From Deltaproteobacteria bacterium (GTDB lineage Bacteria > Desulfobacterota > Desulfovibrionia > Desulfovibrionales > Desulfovibrionaceae), in NCBI GenBank assembly GCA_009929215.1, contig SAAX01000006.1:1-62567 (forward strand): a stretch of DNA of 62,567 bases, written 5' to 3'. Shown one piece after another: positions 1-9,256 of this stretch; the stretch's first letter is position 1, and every line of letters begins with the position of its first letter. Made by a program: the position numbers and the translations under genes. The notes beneath the pieces were generated by a model. It was not told where the DNA came from. It did no database searches and was given only the letters and a program-made list of their open reading frames with translations.

Positions 1-1
1 T

Positions 2-77
2 TGGTGGGTCGTGCGGGGATCGAACCTGCGACTCTCTGCTTAAAAGGCAGATACTCTACCTACTGAGTTAACGACCC
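2..77 (-). tRNA. tRNA-Lys (TTT)
   Basis: Read on the minus strand, this folds as a full cloverleaf. The acceptor stem GGGTCGT pairs with ACGACCC, the T-arm carries GGTTCGATCC, and the anticodon loop contains CTTTTAA with anticodon TTT. The 3' CCA is encoded. It lies about 90 bp downstream of glnS on the same strand. Confidence 0.95.
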
Positions 78-169
78 GTAGAGACGCGGAATATAGCGAC
101 AGCCTCGGCGGCTGTCAAGCGCGTCTTGCGGCAAAATGCCGCCTAAATCTCATTTTTTTTCAAAAAACG

Positions 170-1930
170 CTACGCGCCCTTCTTTTCCTGCTTGGCCCAG
201 GTGTCGCGCAGGGTTGTGGTACGGTTAAAAACCGCCAGCGCGTTGGTGCTGTCCTTGTCCTTGCAGAAGTAGCCAAGGCGTTCAAACTGCATCTTGTCGC
301 CAGCCTTAAAGCTCGCCAGGGCCGGTTCCAGCTTGGCCTCGACCTTTTTGAGCGATTCGGGATTAAGGTAATCCAGAAACGTCTGCCCTTCTGCTGTGGC
401 ATTGGGGTTTTCCACCGCAAAAAGCTGCTCGTACAGCCGCACCTCTGCGGGAATGGCGTGAGACGCCGAAACCCAGTGGATGGTGCCCTTTACCTTGCGG
501 CCATCGGGGCTCTGCCCGCCCTTGCTTTCGGGATCGTACACGCAGCGCAGTTCGACCACGTTGCCCGCGTCGTCCAGCACGGCCTCGCGGCAGGTGATAA
601 AGTAGGCGTAGCGCAGGCGCACTTCTGCACCGGGGGCCAGCCGGTGATATTTTTTGGGCGGCTCAAGGCGGAAGTCGTCGCGTTCGATATACAGCTCACG
701 CGAGAAGGGAACCTTGCGGCTGCCGTACGAGGCGTCTTCGGGGTGGTAGGGCATGTCAAACTCTTCCACCTGCCCTTCGGGGTAGTTTTCAATAACCACC
801 TTGATGGGGTCAAGCACGGCCATCACGCGCGGGGTGTGCTCGTTGAGATATTCGCGCACGCAGAATTCAAGCATGGAATACTCTACGGTAGAATCGGCGC
901 GTGCAAGACCGATGCGCGAGCAGAATTCGCGCAGGGCTTCGGGCGGAATACCACGGCGGCGCATGCCGCTGAGGGTGGGCATGCGGGGGTCGTCCCAGCC
1001 TGTGACGTGGCCTTCTTTAACCAGCTGAATAAGCTTGCGCTTGGAAAGCACCGTGTAGGTAACATTGAGGCGCGCAAATTCGATCTGCTGCGGGCGGTAT
1101 GCGCCCAGGGTTTCGAGCACCCAGTCGTACAGCTCGCGGTTGTTGATAAATTCGAGCGTGCAGAGCGAATGTGTGATGCCCTCGATGGAGTCGGACAGGC
1201 AGTGGGTGTAGTCGTACATGGGGTAGATGCACCACTTGTTGCCCGTGCGATGGTGTTCCGCATGGCGGATGCGGTACAGGGTGGGGTCGCGCATGACCAC
1301 GTTGGGCGAGGCCATGTCTATTTTGGCGCGCAGCACCTTTTCTCCATCGGCAAATTCGCCAGCACGCATGCGGCGGAACAGGTCGAGGTTTTCCTCTACG
1401 CTGCGGTTGCGCCAGGGGCTTTCCTTGCCGGGCTGGGTGAGCGTGCCACGGTATTCGCGTATTTCTTCTGCCGAAAGGTCTTCTACGTAAGCCTTGCCCA
1501 TGGTGATGAGCTGCTCGGCGTAGGCATAGAGCTTCTCGAAATAGTCGGAAGCGTAAAATTCGCGGTCGTCCCACACGCCGCCAAGCCAGTGCACATCTTC
1601 GCGGATGGAATCAACGTATTCGGTTTCTTCCTTGGTGGGGTTGGTGTCGTCAAAGCGCAGGTTGCACAGGCCGCCAAACTCTTTGGCAACGCCAAAATTG
1701 AGGCAGATGGATTTGGCATGCCCAAGATGCAGATAGCCGTTGGGCTCAGGTGGAAAACGCGTGTGCACTCGGTTGCCAAAGCGGCCCGTGGCATTGTCTT
1801 CGGTAATGCGGGTACGAATAAAGTCCATGCCAACTTTACCGGTTTCGCCGGTGGCTGCGGATTCGTCAGCCAGGGGGGCGGCAGGCATCTTGTCATTTTC
1901 GGGGGCCATAATGCGCTCCAATAGTTCCAT
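170..1930 (-). CDS. glnS: Glutaminyl-tRNA synthetase
   Basis: Cytoplasmic class I aminoacyl-tRNA synthetase that charges tRNA-Gln with glutamine. The protein is 586 aa, close to the family's usual 550-590. The Rossmann-fold signature [15 protein letters not shown] (HIGH-type motif HLGH) is near residue 60, and the KMSKS-type loop reads VLSKRK in the middle of the protein. The C-terminal half is the beta-barrel anticodon-binding domain. The first ATG precedes about 35 poorly conserved residues, so the true start could be an internal ATG (MAPEN or MDFIR). That uncertainty affects only the N-terminal tail. Having GlnRS implies direct charging of tRNA-Gln. The gene is transcribed toward tRNA-Lys. 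Confidence 0.96.
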   Translation of the reverse strand: MELLERIMAPENDKMPAAPLADESAATGETGKVGMDFIRTRITEDNATGRFGNRVHTRFPPEPNGYLHLGHAKSICLNFGVAKEFGGLCNLRFDDTNPTKEETEYVDSIREDVHWLGGVWDDREFYASDYFEKLYAYAEQLITMGKAYVEDLSAEEIREYRGTLTQPGKESPWRNRSVEENLDLFRRMRAGEFADGEKVLRAKIDMASPNVVMRDPTLYRIRHAEHHRTGNKWCIYPMYDYTHCLSDSIEGITHSLCTLEFINNRELYDWVLETLGAYRPQQIEFARLNVTYTVLSKRKLIQLVKEGHVTGWDDPRMPTLSGMRRRGIPPEALREFCSRIGLARADSTVEYSMLEFCVREYLNEHTPRVMAVLDPIKVVIENYPEGQVEEFDMPYHPEDASYGSRKVPFSRELYIERDDFRLEPPKKYHRLAPGAEVRLRYAYFITCREAVLDDAGNVVELRCVYDPESKGGQSPDGRKVKGTIHWVSASHAIPAEVRLYEQLFAVENPNATAEGQTFLDYLNPESLKKVEAKLEPALASFKAGDKMQFERLGYFCKDKDSTNALAVFNRTTTLRDTWAKQEKKGA

Positions 1931-2041
1931 TTAATGAGAAGTCCATAAAATTACGCCAACCAGCGCCCACGGTCAATGCGTGGAACAGCGCGTTGCCTGA
2001 CCGATGTGAAATATCATTTTCCACCAAGTGGAAGAACATTC

Positions 2042-2070
2042 TTGACAGGTGCTTCTGTCTGGGCTAGCTT
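2042..2070 (+). promoter_or_regulatory. Probable sigma-70 promoter of tRNA-Ser
   Basis: A perfect -35 box TTGACA (2042-2047) is followed by a 17-base spacer and TAGCTT (2065-2070), a weak -10. Transcription would begin around 2077, about 38 bases before the mature tRNA. TATGAT at 2095-2100 is a better -10 but lacks a well-spaced -35. Confidence 0.45.
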
Positions 2071-2114
2071 GCATTTCTGCATTCTGGTCCGTCATATGAT
2101 TGGCCTTATGCTGC

Positions 2115-2209
2115 GGAGAGGTGTCCGAGCCGGCCGAAGGAGCTCGCCTGCTAAGCGAGTATACGGGCTTAAACCTGTATCGAGAGTTCAAATCTCTCCC
2201 TCTCCGCCA
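2115..2209 (+). tRNA. tRNA-Ser (GCT)
   Basis: Class II tRNA of about 95 bases with a long variable arm. The acceptor GGAGAGG pairs with CCTCTCC, the anticodon loop CTGCTAA gives anticodon GCT, the T-arm is present, and the 3' GCCA (discriminator G plus CCA) is encoded. The start of the accessory region lies immediately downstream. Confidence 0.95.
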
Positions 2210-2220
2210 CATACGCAAGT

Positions 2221-2258
2221 AAAACGGCGAGTTACTGACAAAGGTAACTCGCCGTTTT
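2221..2258 (+). terminator. Rho-independent terminator of tRNA-Ser; stem-loop family 1, copy 1
   Basis: AAAACGGCGAGTTAC (2221-2235) pairs perfectly with GTAACTCGCCGTTTT (2244-2258) around an 8-base loop and runs into T5. The same GCGAGTTAY core recurs at 3095-3128 and 12195-12229 with compensating changes in the stem. Confidence 0.85.
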
Positions 2259-2280
2259 TGCGTCTGAACGGGGTAAAATG

Positions 2281-2312
2281 GGTCTACACCAAAGAGGGTC
2301 TACACAAAAGAC
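2281..2312 (+). repeat. Short tandem direct repeat, 2 x 16 bp
   Basis: GGTCTACACCAAAGAG is followed at once by GGTCTACACAAAAGAC, with two mismatches. It lies just past the tRNA-Ser terminator. No function is evident, and the surrounding 2260-2432 holds no convincing gene. Confidence 0.5.
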
Positions 2313-2432
2313 AGGGGCAAGCCCCTTCACTGGGCAGATTTTCCGACAGGTTTCTGAACAATTCTGGTCTCCTTCCAAATCAACGGCCTACCACAAGACA
2401 TACCTGCGATAATGCTCCCGCTCTCACCAGAA

Positions 2433-2861
2433 TCAGTGACCTCGATGCTTCTGCTTCTTTTTATCTTGCTTTCGGTCAAAGGCGTTGCGACTTTGCAAAT
2501 TCTTTCGCAACCTCCGCTCCTTCGCGTTTCTTATTTTACCTAGCGACCTATCCAATTTTATGGCTTCCCTAGCCTTGGTGGCCCCTCCGGCCTGGCTTAC
2601 CGCCGCCGCAGCTTCCCGGATCCGACGTTTCGGGTTTGCTGCAAATGCCTTGATAGGGTATTTCATAGACGATTCAGTCCAGAACAATGCCCCCTCAAAG
2701 CTGCTCAAAAAAAACTCTCGTAGCTCAGCATTACTGGGCTCTGGGCCAAACACATACCTTGCCACACGGTAATTGTCCCCGTTGGCATCTGAATTTTCAA
2801 TGTACGCGACCCAAAAACCATCTTCAAATAAAACCAAAATGTTAGTCCGAGAACTCTCCAT
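2433..2861 (-). CDS. YjdF-like DUF2992 family protein
   Basis: A 142-aa basic protein. The N-terminus has the family pattern of a small beta sheet (LVLFEDGFWVAYIE), followed by RYVFGPEPSNAELREFFL. The C-terminus is a long charged helix ending KKKQKHRGH, the typical DUF2992 tail. The molecular function of the family is unknown. In Firmicutes the yjdF gene sits behind an azaaromatic-sensing riboswitch, but I see no such leader here. The start is the ATG preceded by AAGGGGAAT. The gene sits alone, opposite in strand to tRNA-Ser. Confidence 0.7.
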   Translation of the reverse strand: MESSRTNILVLFEDGFWVAYIENSDANGDNYRVARYVFGPEPSNAELREFFLSSFEGALFWTESSMKYPIKAFAANPKRRIREAAAAVSQAGGATKAREAIKLDRSLGKIRNAKERRLRKNLQSRNAFDRKQDKKKQKHRGH

Positions 2862-3022
2862 TACAATTCCCCTTGATTATGAAATAGACAAGGAATGGAC
2901 AACCCAAGGGGGAAGGTTACTGACATGACTTGCATGCGCCTGGACTACCAACCAGACTGTGTTTTTATCCTTGTTGCAATTGATCGATGAAATTATTCCT
3001 GCACAAATAGCAATACCCTGTA

Positions 3023-3054
3023 AAGGGCGAACTGCCATAAAGAGGCTCGCCCTT
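3023..3054. repeat. Stem-loop AAGGGCGA/TCGCCCTT
   Basis: AAGGGCGA (3023-3030) pairs perfectly with TCGCCCTT (3047-3054) around a 16-base loop. It could be a weak terminator or a relic of a longer hairpin. No T-tract follows. Confidence 0.4.
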
Positions 3055-3094
3055 CAACCGACACTGCCAGAGCATCCACAACATATGCTATAAA

Positions 3095-3128
3095 AACAGC
3101 GAGTTATAGCTAAAGATAACTCGCTGTT
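3095..3128. repeat. Stem-loop family 1, copy 2
   Basis: AACAGCGAGTTAT (3095-3107) pairs with ATAACTCGCTGTT (3116-3128) around an 8-base loop. It matches copy 1 at 2221 but with C-G to A-T type exchanges that keep the stem intact. No gene ends next to it on either strand. Confidence 0.6.
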
Positions 3129-3327
3129 ATACTTGCGATCGCGCAACAGCCTTGCCCAACACTCTGCCGCCTGCCCAATTATCGGCAAACTTGATTCCTG
3201 CCCAGCTTAGAGCCTACAAAGAACTACACGGCGCAAAACTGCGGACCTCAGCAGTTCTTACCCGCTTACTGCAGACAAAGTCTGACGCTCCTGGCTACGC
3301 ACAGAGCACCCTTTGCAAGGGGATATC

Positions 3328-4071
3328 ATGAACAAGATTAGCGCACTGCGCCGCTCGGTTGCAATTTCCATATTTCTAACAGTACTCGCATTGCAGGGCT
3401 GCGGCGTCAGATCAATCTCTGATTCGGGCTATCAAGCTGAATCCCAGGGCAGATTTCGGCCAGCAAGCAACTCCCTTTATAAAGGTGAGTTAACAGAATT
3501 TGAGGTCTTGGGCATCGCCTCACAAACACTCGCGACACAAGAAGAAATCAACCATTCATTGGAAGAGCGGCAAAAACTCACCCTGCCCAAGGGGTCGTCC
3601 ATTATGCTTGTCCAATCGGGTGCCATAATGCCGGACGACCAAATGGTCAGAGCGTTAGAGTCACATCACCGAATCGTGGCGTTTTCTGGCATTCCGACCG
3701 AACCAAGCAACGGCAACATTGCCCCGGCATTGCGTTTGGCGGCGGCACGAGGCGGCTGCGAAAAAATCATGGTTTATTGGGGCATTTTGGAAACAGCCCA
3801 AAAGGATATGAGCACGAAAACTGTTTCATGGGTTCCCATAATCGGGGGCATGATACCTGATGAGTCACAAGAGATGCGAATTCGCTTAAAAGTAGCAATC
3901 ATTGATGTAAAATCGGGACAATGGAAAACCATTTCTCCCAAGCCAATACAAGACACCTCTGCCAGTGCGCGCTATACCCGCGCATCATCTGACCAAAGGC
4001 AGGTAGAGACTCTTAAATCTCAGGCATATGCAGAACTAGCCAACGATATTGCCAACAACCATGCAGAATAA
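3328..4071 (+). CDS. Hypothetical lipoprotein
   Basis: A 247-aa protein with a lipoprotein signal. A hydrophobic stretch (residues about 11-24) ends in the lipobox LQGC, so it should be exported and lipidated at that Cys. I do not recognise the mature domain. It has a mixed alpha/beta pattern with a segment LAAARGGCEKIMVYWG and may adopt a Rossmann-like fold. The start at 3328 is chosen because AAGGGGATATC precedes that ATG; an upstream in-frame start would add five residues ahead of a normal signal peptide. A terminator follows the stop by 18 bases, so the gene looks monocistronic. Confidence 0.7.
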   Translation: MNKISALRRSVAISIFLTVLALQGCGVRSISDSGYQAESQGRFRPASNSLYKGELTEFEVLGIASQTLATQEEINHSLEERQKLTLPKGSSIMLVQSGAIMPDDQMVRALESHHRIVAFSGIPTEPSNGNIAPALRLAAARGGCEKIMVYWGILETAQKDMSTKTVSWVPIIGGMIPDESQEMRIRLKVAIIDVKSGQWKTISPKPIQDTSASARYTRASSDQRQVETLKSQAYAELANDIANNHAE

Positions 4072-4089
4072 GCTTTGTTCCAGTTGAAC

Positions 4090-4119
4090 AGGGCGGGCTG
4101 CCGCAAAGCAACCCGCCCT
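4090..4119 (+). terminator. Terminator of the lipoprotein gene; stem-loop family 2, copy 1
   Basis: AGGGCGGGCTGC and GCAACCCGCCCT form a 12-bp stem with one mismatch around CGCAAA, followed by TTTCT. The same GCGGGCTGC...GCAACCCGC core recurs at 9066 and 11966. Confidence 0.75.
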
Positions 4120-4218
4120 TTCTACTGCCAAGCAATAAAGCCTGCGCTGCTACCTCAGCCCAAGCTCTGTGGACGGCTACCGCGCTGCACAATACCCGCC
4201 GTACTGACCGCGCTACGG

Positions 4219-7200
4219 CTATCTCAAACTGCGATTGCTCTCATTCCATGCTCTGGCCCAATCCAGAAAATCTCGGGCACTCATGGGCTTTGCAATGCCA
4301 TAGCCTTGCGCCAGCGTGCACCCCAATTTCAGCAAACTTTCTCCGTGTTCGGCGGTTTCGACGCCTTCGGCGATTACCTGACGGTAAAATGCCTTTGCAA
4401 GCCCCACCACACCAACCACAATTGCAAAATCGTTGGGGTCTTCAAGCATGCCGCGCACAAAGCTTTGGTCAATCTTGATTACAGCGGCCGGCAGACGTTT
4501 GAGATAGGTGAGTGAGGAATAGCCCGTGCCAAAATCATCCAGCGCGAACCCCACACCCAGGTTTACGCAGTCAAACATGAGAGTTGAGACTTGATCGAGG
4601 TCTTGAAGGGCGCTTGTTTCGAGAATTTCAAGCTCCAGATGGCCTGGCGAAACGTCTGGGTGCTTGGCCAGCAATTCCGTGAGCCGAAGCTTGAATGCAC
4701 CACTTAAGAGCTGGTAGGCGCCGATATTGACGCTCACCGGCAAATCGAGCCCGTAACAAGACCAGATTTCTATCTGTTCCAGGGCGTGCTCAATCACCCA
4801 CTCGCCAATGGCGATGCTAACCGGGTGCTCGGCGATTGGCGGCAAAAATTCCGAAGGGGGCAAGAGGCCGAGCTCAGGATGCTGCCAGCGAATCAATGCC
4901 TCTACGCCAATAAGCGTTTTGGTGCGCAAATTGACCTTGGGCTGAAAATGCAGAACAAGCTCGTCGCGTGCGATGGCTTTTCTAAGGTTAGCCACCAGTT
5001 CTTGCAAGCGAATGGTCGCTTCGCCCTGCACAATATCAAAAATAGCGTACTGGTTCTTGCCCTGTTGCTTTGCCTGATACATGGCCTGATCGGCGTGCCG
5101 CATCAGCAGATCGGCTTCTCCGTTATCTCTTGGATAAAAAGTCACCCCGATACTGACCGTAATGGAGAGTTCCAGGCTTGCAATAAGGAATGGCTGTGCA
5201 GCCACATTCAACAGGCGCTCGATAATGGGAAAACAGTCGATTTCGTGTTCAAGCCCATTTAACACTGCAACAAATTCATCCCCACCGATGCGCGACAGGG
5301 TATCCCCATCTCGTAGAACATCCTTCATGCGCTGCGAAAGTATCAGCAGCATTTGGTCGCCAATGTCATGGCCATGCAGATCGTTGATCTGCTTGAAACT
5401 GTCAAGATCGAGATACAGTACGGCCAGTGACACGTTGCGCTGCAAACATAAAATCATTCCATCGCGCAGTCTGTCTGCCAAAAGAACACGGTTGGGCAAG
5501 CCTGTCAGCGCGTCATAGTGTGCCGCACGCTCCAGCTGGCGCTGGTAATCTTTCATCTGGGTGATGTCTGTGAACAGAACCACATAATTCTGCACAGCAC
5601 CGTCTGCGTCGTTGACGGCCGTGATATCCGTCAGCGCAGCATAGAGCTGCCCGCCTCTGGTTCGATTCCAGAGCTCTCCGCACCAGTTGCCCCGTTGCGT
5701 AAGTGTTTGCCACATATTGTGATAAAACTCGTCACTTTGAAGCTCGGATCGCAAGGCCAGATGACTCTTGCCCCTGATATCGTTTTCCTTGTACCCGGTA
5801 ATGCGGCAAAATGCGCTGTTTACTTCAACAATAGTGCCATCAGGATCAAGGATCATGATCCCTTCGTGCGAATGAGAAAACACATTGGCGGCACGCTGGC
5901 GACGCGCCTCTTCCAGTCTCTTTTCCGTTACATCAACAAAAGTCACCAAGGTACTGCTATCAGGCAACCGCTCAACCACAATGTCAAAAGTACGCAGCAC
6001 GCCATCGGCGCGGCACAACTGGTATGCACGTGCAGCAACCCTTGCCTCATGCGCGGCCTTAACCTGCTCTTGCCACTGCTGGATTAAAGTTATGCGCACA
6101 AGGTTATCGGGACATGTGCGCTGCCACCACACATCTACCGTTGGCACATTATGCAAAGCATAGCCAAACATTCGGGTGAACGACGGATTAATGACGATAA
6201 ACCGCTCATCTTCGCCGATAAGTGCAATGCCCTGCGGCACGTTTTCCACCAGTGTTCTGAATCTGGTTTCGTTCTCGCGCAGGCGCTCCTCGCGTTCCAC
6301 CACAGCCTCTGCCATGACCGTGATGTTTTTTGACAGGTTTTCAATTTCTTCAATGGGCGAAGGGGGGATACGGGTATTGTAAAAGCCTTCCGCAATGGCA
6401 CCGATCCGCCCCGAAAACCGTTCCACGCCCTGGGCGATACGCCTGCTTACCACCAAGGCAGCCAAAACCGTAACCACCAGGGCAATCAAACAACTGAGCG
6501 CCAAAAGCCAGAGGGTTGACCGCACAATGCCGTACACCTGCTCAACTGGCTGGCCCGACAACGTCGTCCACCCTGTTTCGGCAATGGGTGTCAGGCAACC
6601 GATGTAATCTACGCCATCAAGGCGAAAGTGCTGAATCTTTGCGTCATGATGCGCAGTGGTCAATGTTACCAGATTTTTTAGATTTTCCTGCCGCAAAGCC
6701 CGGTCTGCATCGGGGTGGCCCACCACGTTGCCGCGCTGGTCAAGAATCACAGTCAGGAACTTGTTGTCTTCGCTCAGGCGGCCTGCAAATCGCGATACTT
6801 CCTTGAGATCAAGCTCGCCTACTAAAACATATGGCTTCGTGGGATGGTCGGTAGCAGATGTCGCAAAGGAAAATGGCAAGGCCAAAGCCACCACAATGTT
6901 GCCACGAGCAGAAAGATAGGTATTAGACCAGACTTTCTCGGCGCGCTGCCTCGCTTCCATTGCAAAGGTGCGCCCTGAGAAATCAATCCCCAGCAGGTTG
7001 CCCCGAAGGCTGCGATTGGCCTTGGGCAAGCCCACGGCAATAACCCGGGACGCAGGATCAACAATGTACAAGGCCTCAATGCCAAGCTGCACTTGGGCAG
7101 CCGTATCGAGCATTTCCTGAAGCTGCTTGTGCTGCGATGGCAGTTTCATCGCCATATCACCCGCAAGCAAGGTAAGTTGCGAGTCAAAACTGCCCAAAAA

Positions 7201-7371
7201 GTGCCCAACCTGTGATGCTGCTGCCTGACTCAACAATTCGTGCTGGTTACTCGCCTCGGTCTTGATTTTGGGCACAAGTGCCCAAAGCAAGACGAGAGCC
7301 ACCGCCAATACAGATAACACTACCTGAACTGACAGGCCCAGCGACAGCCAGAATCTGAGTGGGCGTGACAT
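4219..7371 (-). CDS. Membrane-bound Cache-HAMP-PAS-PAS-GGDEF-EAL c-di-GMP enzyme
   Basis: A 1050-aa inner-membrane signalling protein expected to make and/or degrade c-di-GMP. Order of parts: TM helix (about 12-34), double-Cache periplasmic sensor (35-280), TM (287-309), HAMP-like region, two PAS domains (about 370-480 and 490-605), GGDEF (615-785) and EAL (795-1045). GGDEF is intact at 696-700, with inhibitory-site motif RDGD five residues before it. EAL is intact at 824-826, with DDFGTGYSSL and AEGVET present, so both activities are possible. The start ATG follows the stop of the binding-protein gene by 13 bases with GAGG as RBS, so the two genes form an operon. Confidence 0.93.
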   Translation of the reverse strand: MSRPLRFWLSLGLSVQVVLSVLAVALVLLWALVPKIKTEASNQHELLSQAAASQVGHFLGSFDSQLTLLAGDMAMKLPSQHKQLQEMLDTAAQVQLGIEALYIVDPASRVIAVGLPKANRSLRGNLLGIDFSGRTFAMEARQRAEKVWSNTYLSARGNIVVALALPFSFATSATDHPTKPYVLVGELDLKEVSRFAGRLSEDNKFLTVILDQRGNVVGHPDADRALRQENLKNLVTLTTAHHDAKIQHFRLDGVDYIGCLTPIAETGWTTLSGQPVEQVYGIVRSTLWLLALSCLIALVVTVLAALVVSRRIAQGVERFSGRIGAIAEGFYNTRIPPSPIEEIENLSKNITVMAEAVVEREERLRENETRFRTLVENVPQGIALIGEDERFIVINPSFTRMFGYALHNVPTVDVWWQRTCPDNLVRITLIQQWQEQVKAAHEARVAARAYQLCRADGVLRTFDIVVERLPDSSTLVTFVDVTEKRLEEARRQRAANVFSHSHEGIMILDPDGTIVEVNSAFCRITGYKENDIRGKSHLALRSELQSDEFYHNMWQTLTQRGNWCGELWNRTRGGQLYAALTDITAVNDADGAVQNYVVLFTDITQMKDYQRQLERAAHYDALTGLPNRVLLADRLRDGMILCLQRNVSLAVLYLDLDSFKQINDLHGHDIGDQMLLILSQRMKDVLRDGDTLSRIGGDEFVAVLNGLEHEIDCFPIIERLLNVAAQPFLIASLELSITVSIGVTFYPRDNGEADLLMRHADQAMYQAKQQGKNQYAIFDIVQGEATIRLQELVANLRKAIARDELVLHFQPKVNLRTKTLIGVEALIRWQHPELGLLPPSEFLPPIAEHPVSIAIGEWVIEHALEQIEIWSCYGLDLPVSVNIGAYQLLSGAFKLRLTELLAKHPDVSPGHLELEILETSALQDLDQVSTLMFDCVNLGVGFALDDFGTGYSSLTYLKRLPAAVIKIDQSFVRGMLEDPNDFAIVVGVVGLAKAFYRQVIAEGVETAEHGESLLKLGCTLAQGYGIAKPMSARDFLDWARAWNESNRSLR

Positions 7372-7384
7372 TGCGCAACCTCGC

Positions 7385-8500
7385 TCAGTGAACCCGTAAA
7401 AATTGGCCGTTATGGATGGTGGTCATATACGTATCCCTTTTCGCATCACCCATTTTGTCAAACCGAATTTCGGACTGCACCCCAATGAAGACCCCTTGCG
7501 ACAAGATTGCCTGCTTTAACGTCTGGGATTTTTCCTTGGCCGCAAGGGCAGTGAGCAGCACATTCGTGGCGTCAAACGCAGTTACGCCGCCAAAGCCGGG
7601 CTCCATGGAAAAACGGTCGAGATAGGCCTGACGAAAGGCAAGAAAACTTGGGTTATTGCTGTCGCGATCCATAAACTGGGCTATCATCACACCCTCAACT
7701 GCGTTGCCGCCGAGTTCACTCAGCCTCTCGGTCGCAGCCCATTCAGAGGTTGCGATATGAACATGCTGGTCGCGCTTTCTGACCTGTTGCGCCAACATGG
7801 CGGCATCGAGCGAATTGGCAATCACAAGAACGGCATCTGGATTCACATTGAGCAGCTTTTCTGCAAGCGCTGCAAAATTTGTGTCGTCGCCCGAATAGTA
7901 CGGTTCGGTCAAGACAACTTCGGCGCCATGCGCTGCAAGAGCTTTACGATACTCTTTCAACCAGCTCTCGCTATAGGCAGCATTACGCAGGTCGCAGGCC
8001 GCAGCAACCCGGCGAATGCCTTGCTGCCTTGCCTGATAATCTGCGCTCTTATGCGCATATTCTGCCGTCGATGAAATTACACGAAAAAAATAGTCGTCGA
8101 TGTGGGACAAATCCTGGGTCGATACGGTGGGGCTCAGCATGACTATGCTAGCCTGGTTGACGATGGGAACCGTCGCCATGGCAACCATGCTGGTCATTGG
8201 GCCGACAATGCCCTCAACCTTTTGGTCGATCAGGCGCTGCACGGCAGCTTTCGCCTGCTCGGCGTCCTGCTGATCGTCTTCAATCAGCAGTTCAATGGTG
8301 CGCCCATTAATGCCCCCCGCCCGGTTACGCATTTCTACCGCCAGCAGCGCGCCGTTGCGCCCCGCAATGCCAAGATCGGCCACGCGGCCAGAAACGCCGC
8401 CCAAAAATCCAATTTTTACTGGTTCTTTTGGCGAACAGCAAAAGAGCGAACTAGCCAAGATCAGTATCAGCAGTAAAGAATGCAGCTTGGTGGTTATCAT
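7385..8500 (-). CDS. Periplasmic substrate-binding protein, Leu/Ile/Val-type (Peripla_BP_6)
   Basis: A 371-aa exported protein of the type I periplasmic binding fold. The N-terminus is a signal peptide ending near FCCSPKE, a possible but atypical lipobox. It is followed by VKIGFLGGVSG, INGRTIELLIEDDQQ and VEGIVGPMTS, which are hallmark segments of branched-chain amino acid or amide binding proteins. No ABC permease or ATPase gene is nearby. The next gene, 13 bases on, is the Cache-GGDEF-EAL sensor. The natural inference is a ligand-sensing partner of that protein, not a transport component. The ligand cannot be read from sequence. Confidence 0.87.
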   Translation of the reverse strand: MITTKLHSLLLILILASSLFCCSPKEPVKIGFLGGVSGRVADLGIAGRNGALLAVEMRNRAGGINGRTIELLIEDDQQDAEQAKAAVQRLIDQKVEGIVGPMTSMVAMATVPIVNQASIVMLSPTVSTQDLSHIDDYFFRVISSTAEYAHKSADYQARQQGIRRVAAACDLRNAAYSESWLKEYRKALAAHGAEVVLTEPYYSGDDTNFAALAEKLLNVNPDAVLVIANSLDAAMLAQQVRKRDQHVHIATSEWAATERLSELGGNAVEGVMIAQFMDRDSNNPSFLAFRQAYLDRFSMEPGFGGVTAFDATNVLLTALAAKEKSQTLKQAILSQGVFIGVQSEIRFDKMGDAKRDTYMTTIHNGQFLRVH

Positions 8501-9256
8501 GACTATCGTTTTCCACTTTTAGGTGAATGCCTGCTAGCCAGCTTGATGCCTCTGCACCCAACTGCAATTGTATGCTGTTTTCCGTCAGCCTGTGAACGAC
8601 ACGACCTTTGGTGTAGAAATAGCTATGATGCCTGATTGGACATAACGATTGAAGGCAGTGAACGCAGCGTATTCTTTATAATATCCCATGAAACAGTGAT
8701 TACTATCGATACCACAAACGCGAAACATCTATTGCGTTCAATCAAAAGAGCATATCATGCCCTATCATTAATATATTGATTCATGAGTATCGATATTATC
8801 CAATAATTTCAGCCAACAACATCAGCACGGCAAAAAGCGGCAAAATCGTTGCAAGAATTCAGATGCCATGCGCCACAAATATTAGTGACCCCATAAAAAA
8901 AGATACAAACTATAAATAAACATACCGTTTATATCTATCGGGCGCAATGCGAAAATATTAACGCAGATGCTGCAAGGTTCCTGAATTTTTCCAAAGCCGT
9001 AGAAAACTCCATACACTTTCGAGCAATCCCCCGACTCAACATTGCCTTCAGCATCACCACAAAAAAGCGGGCTGCCACGAAGCAACCCGCCTATCTTGAA
9101 TATATAACACTAGCCCGGCATATACCCTGGCTTGAGAGTCTGGAATGAGGGCAGCGCCCCGCAAATAACTATTTGCACCGATTTAAAAATACTGCCAGCA
9201 CTCCTTGGCACATCAAACAGCGTAGAGGGGCACTTGGCCCACTGTGCAACCTGCCG
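8501..9256. other. Gene-poor stretch, AT-rich
   Basis: About 750 bases upstream of the binding-protein gene and downstream of the autotransporter. The only structure I can support is the terminator at 9066-9092. Short open frames here have no RBS and no recognisable features. Confidence 0.5.
9066..9092 (-). terminator. Terminator of the autotransporter gene; stem-loop family 2, copy 2
   Basis: On the minus strand, AGGCGGGTTGC and GCAGCCCGCT form the stem and T6 follows, which is the right orientation for the autotransporter. The loop is CACGAA on the plus strand where the other two family members have CGCAAA. Confidence 0.75.

Larger units (their letters stand above)
2862..3327. other. Gene-poor stretch with two stem-loops
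   Basis: About 465 bases without a supportable gene between two divergent genes. It contains two hairpins, 3023-3054 and 3095-3128, listed separately. The rest is moderately AT-rich with no recognisable site. Confidence 0.5.

Noticed and set aside
458..1924. Long open frame on the plus strand across glnS
   Set aside because: It is antisense to the clear glnS gene, has no RBS and a biased Ala/Val/His composition typical of reading a GC-rich gene backwards.
2115..2260. tRNA-Ser as an integration site for the accessory region
   Set aside because: I looked for a second copy of the tRNA 3' end in the following 20 kb and did not find one, and there is no active integrase gene.
2862..3100. yjdF-type riboswitch before the DUF2992 gene
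   Set aside because: I see no conserved core that I could recognise by eye, only unrelated hairpins; a covariance search would be decisive.
8882..9085. Possible 67-aa gene on the minus strand
   Set aside because: No RBS, Cys-rich random-looking composition, and it overlaps the terminator hairpin at 9066.
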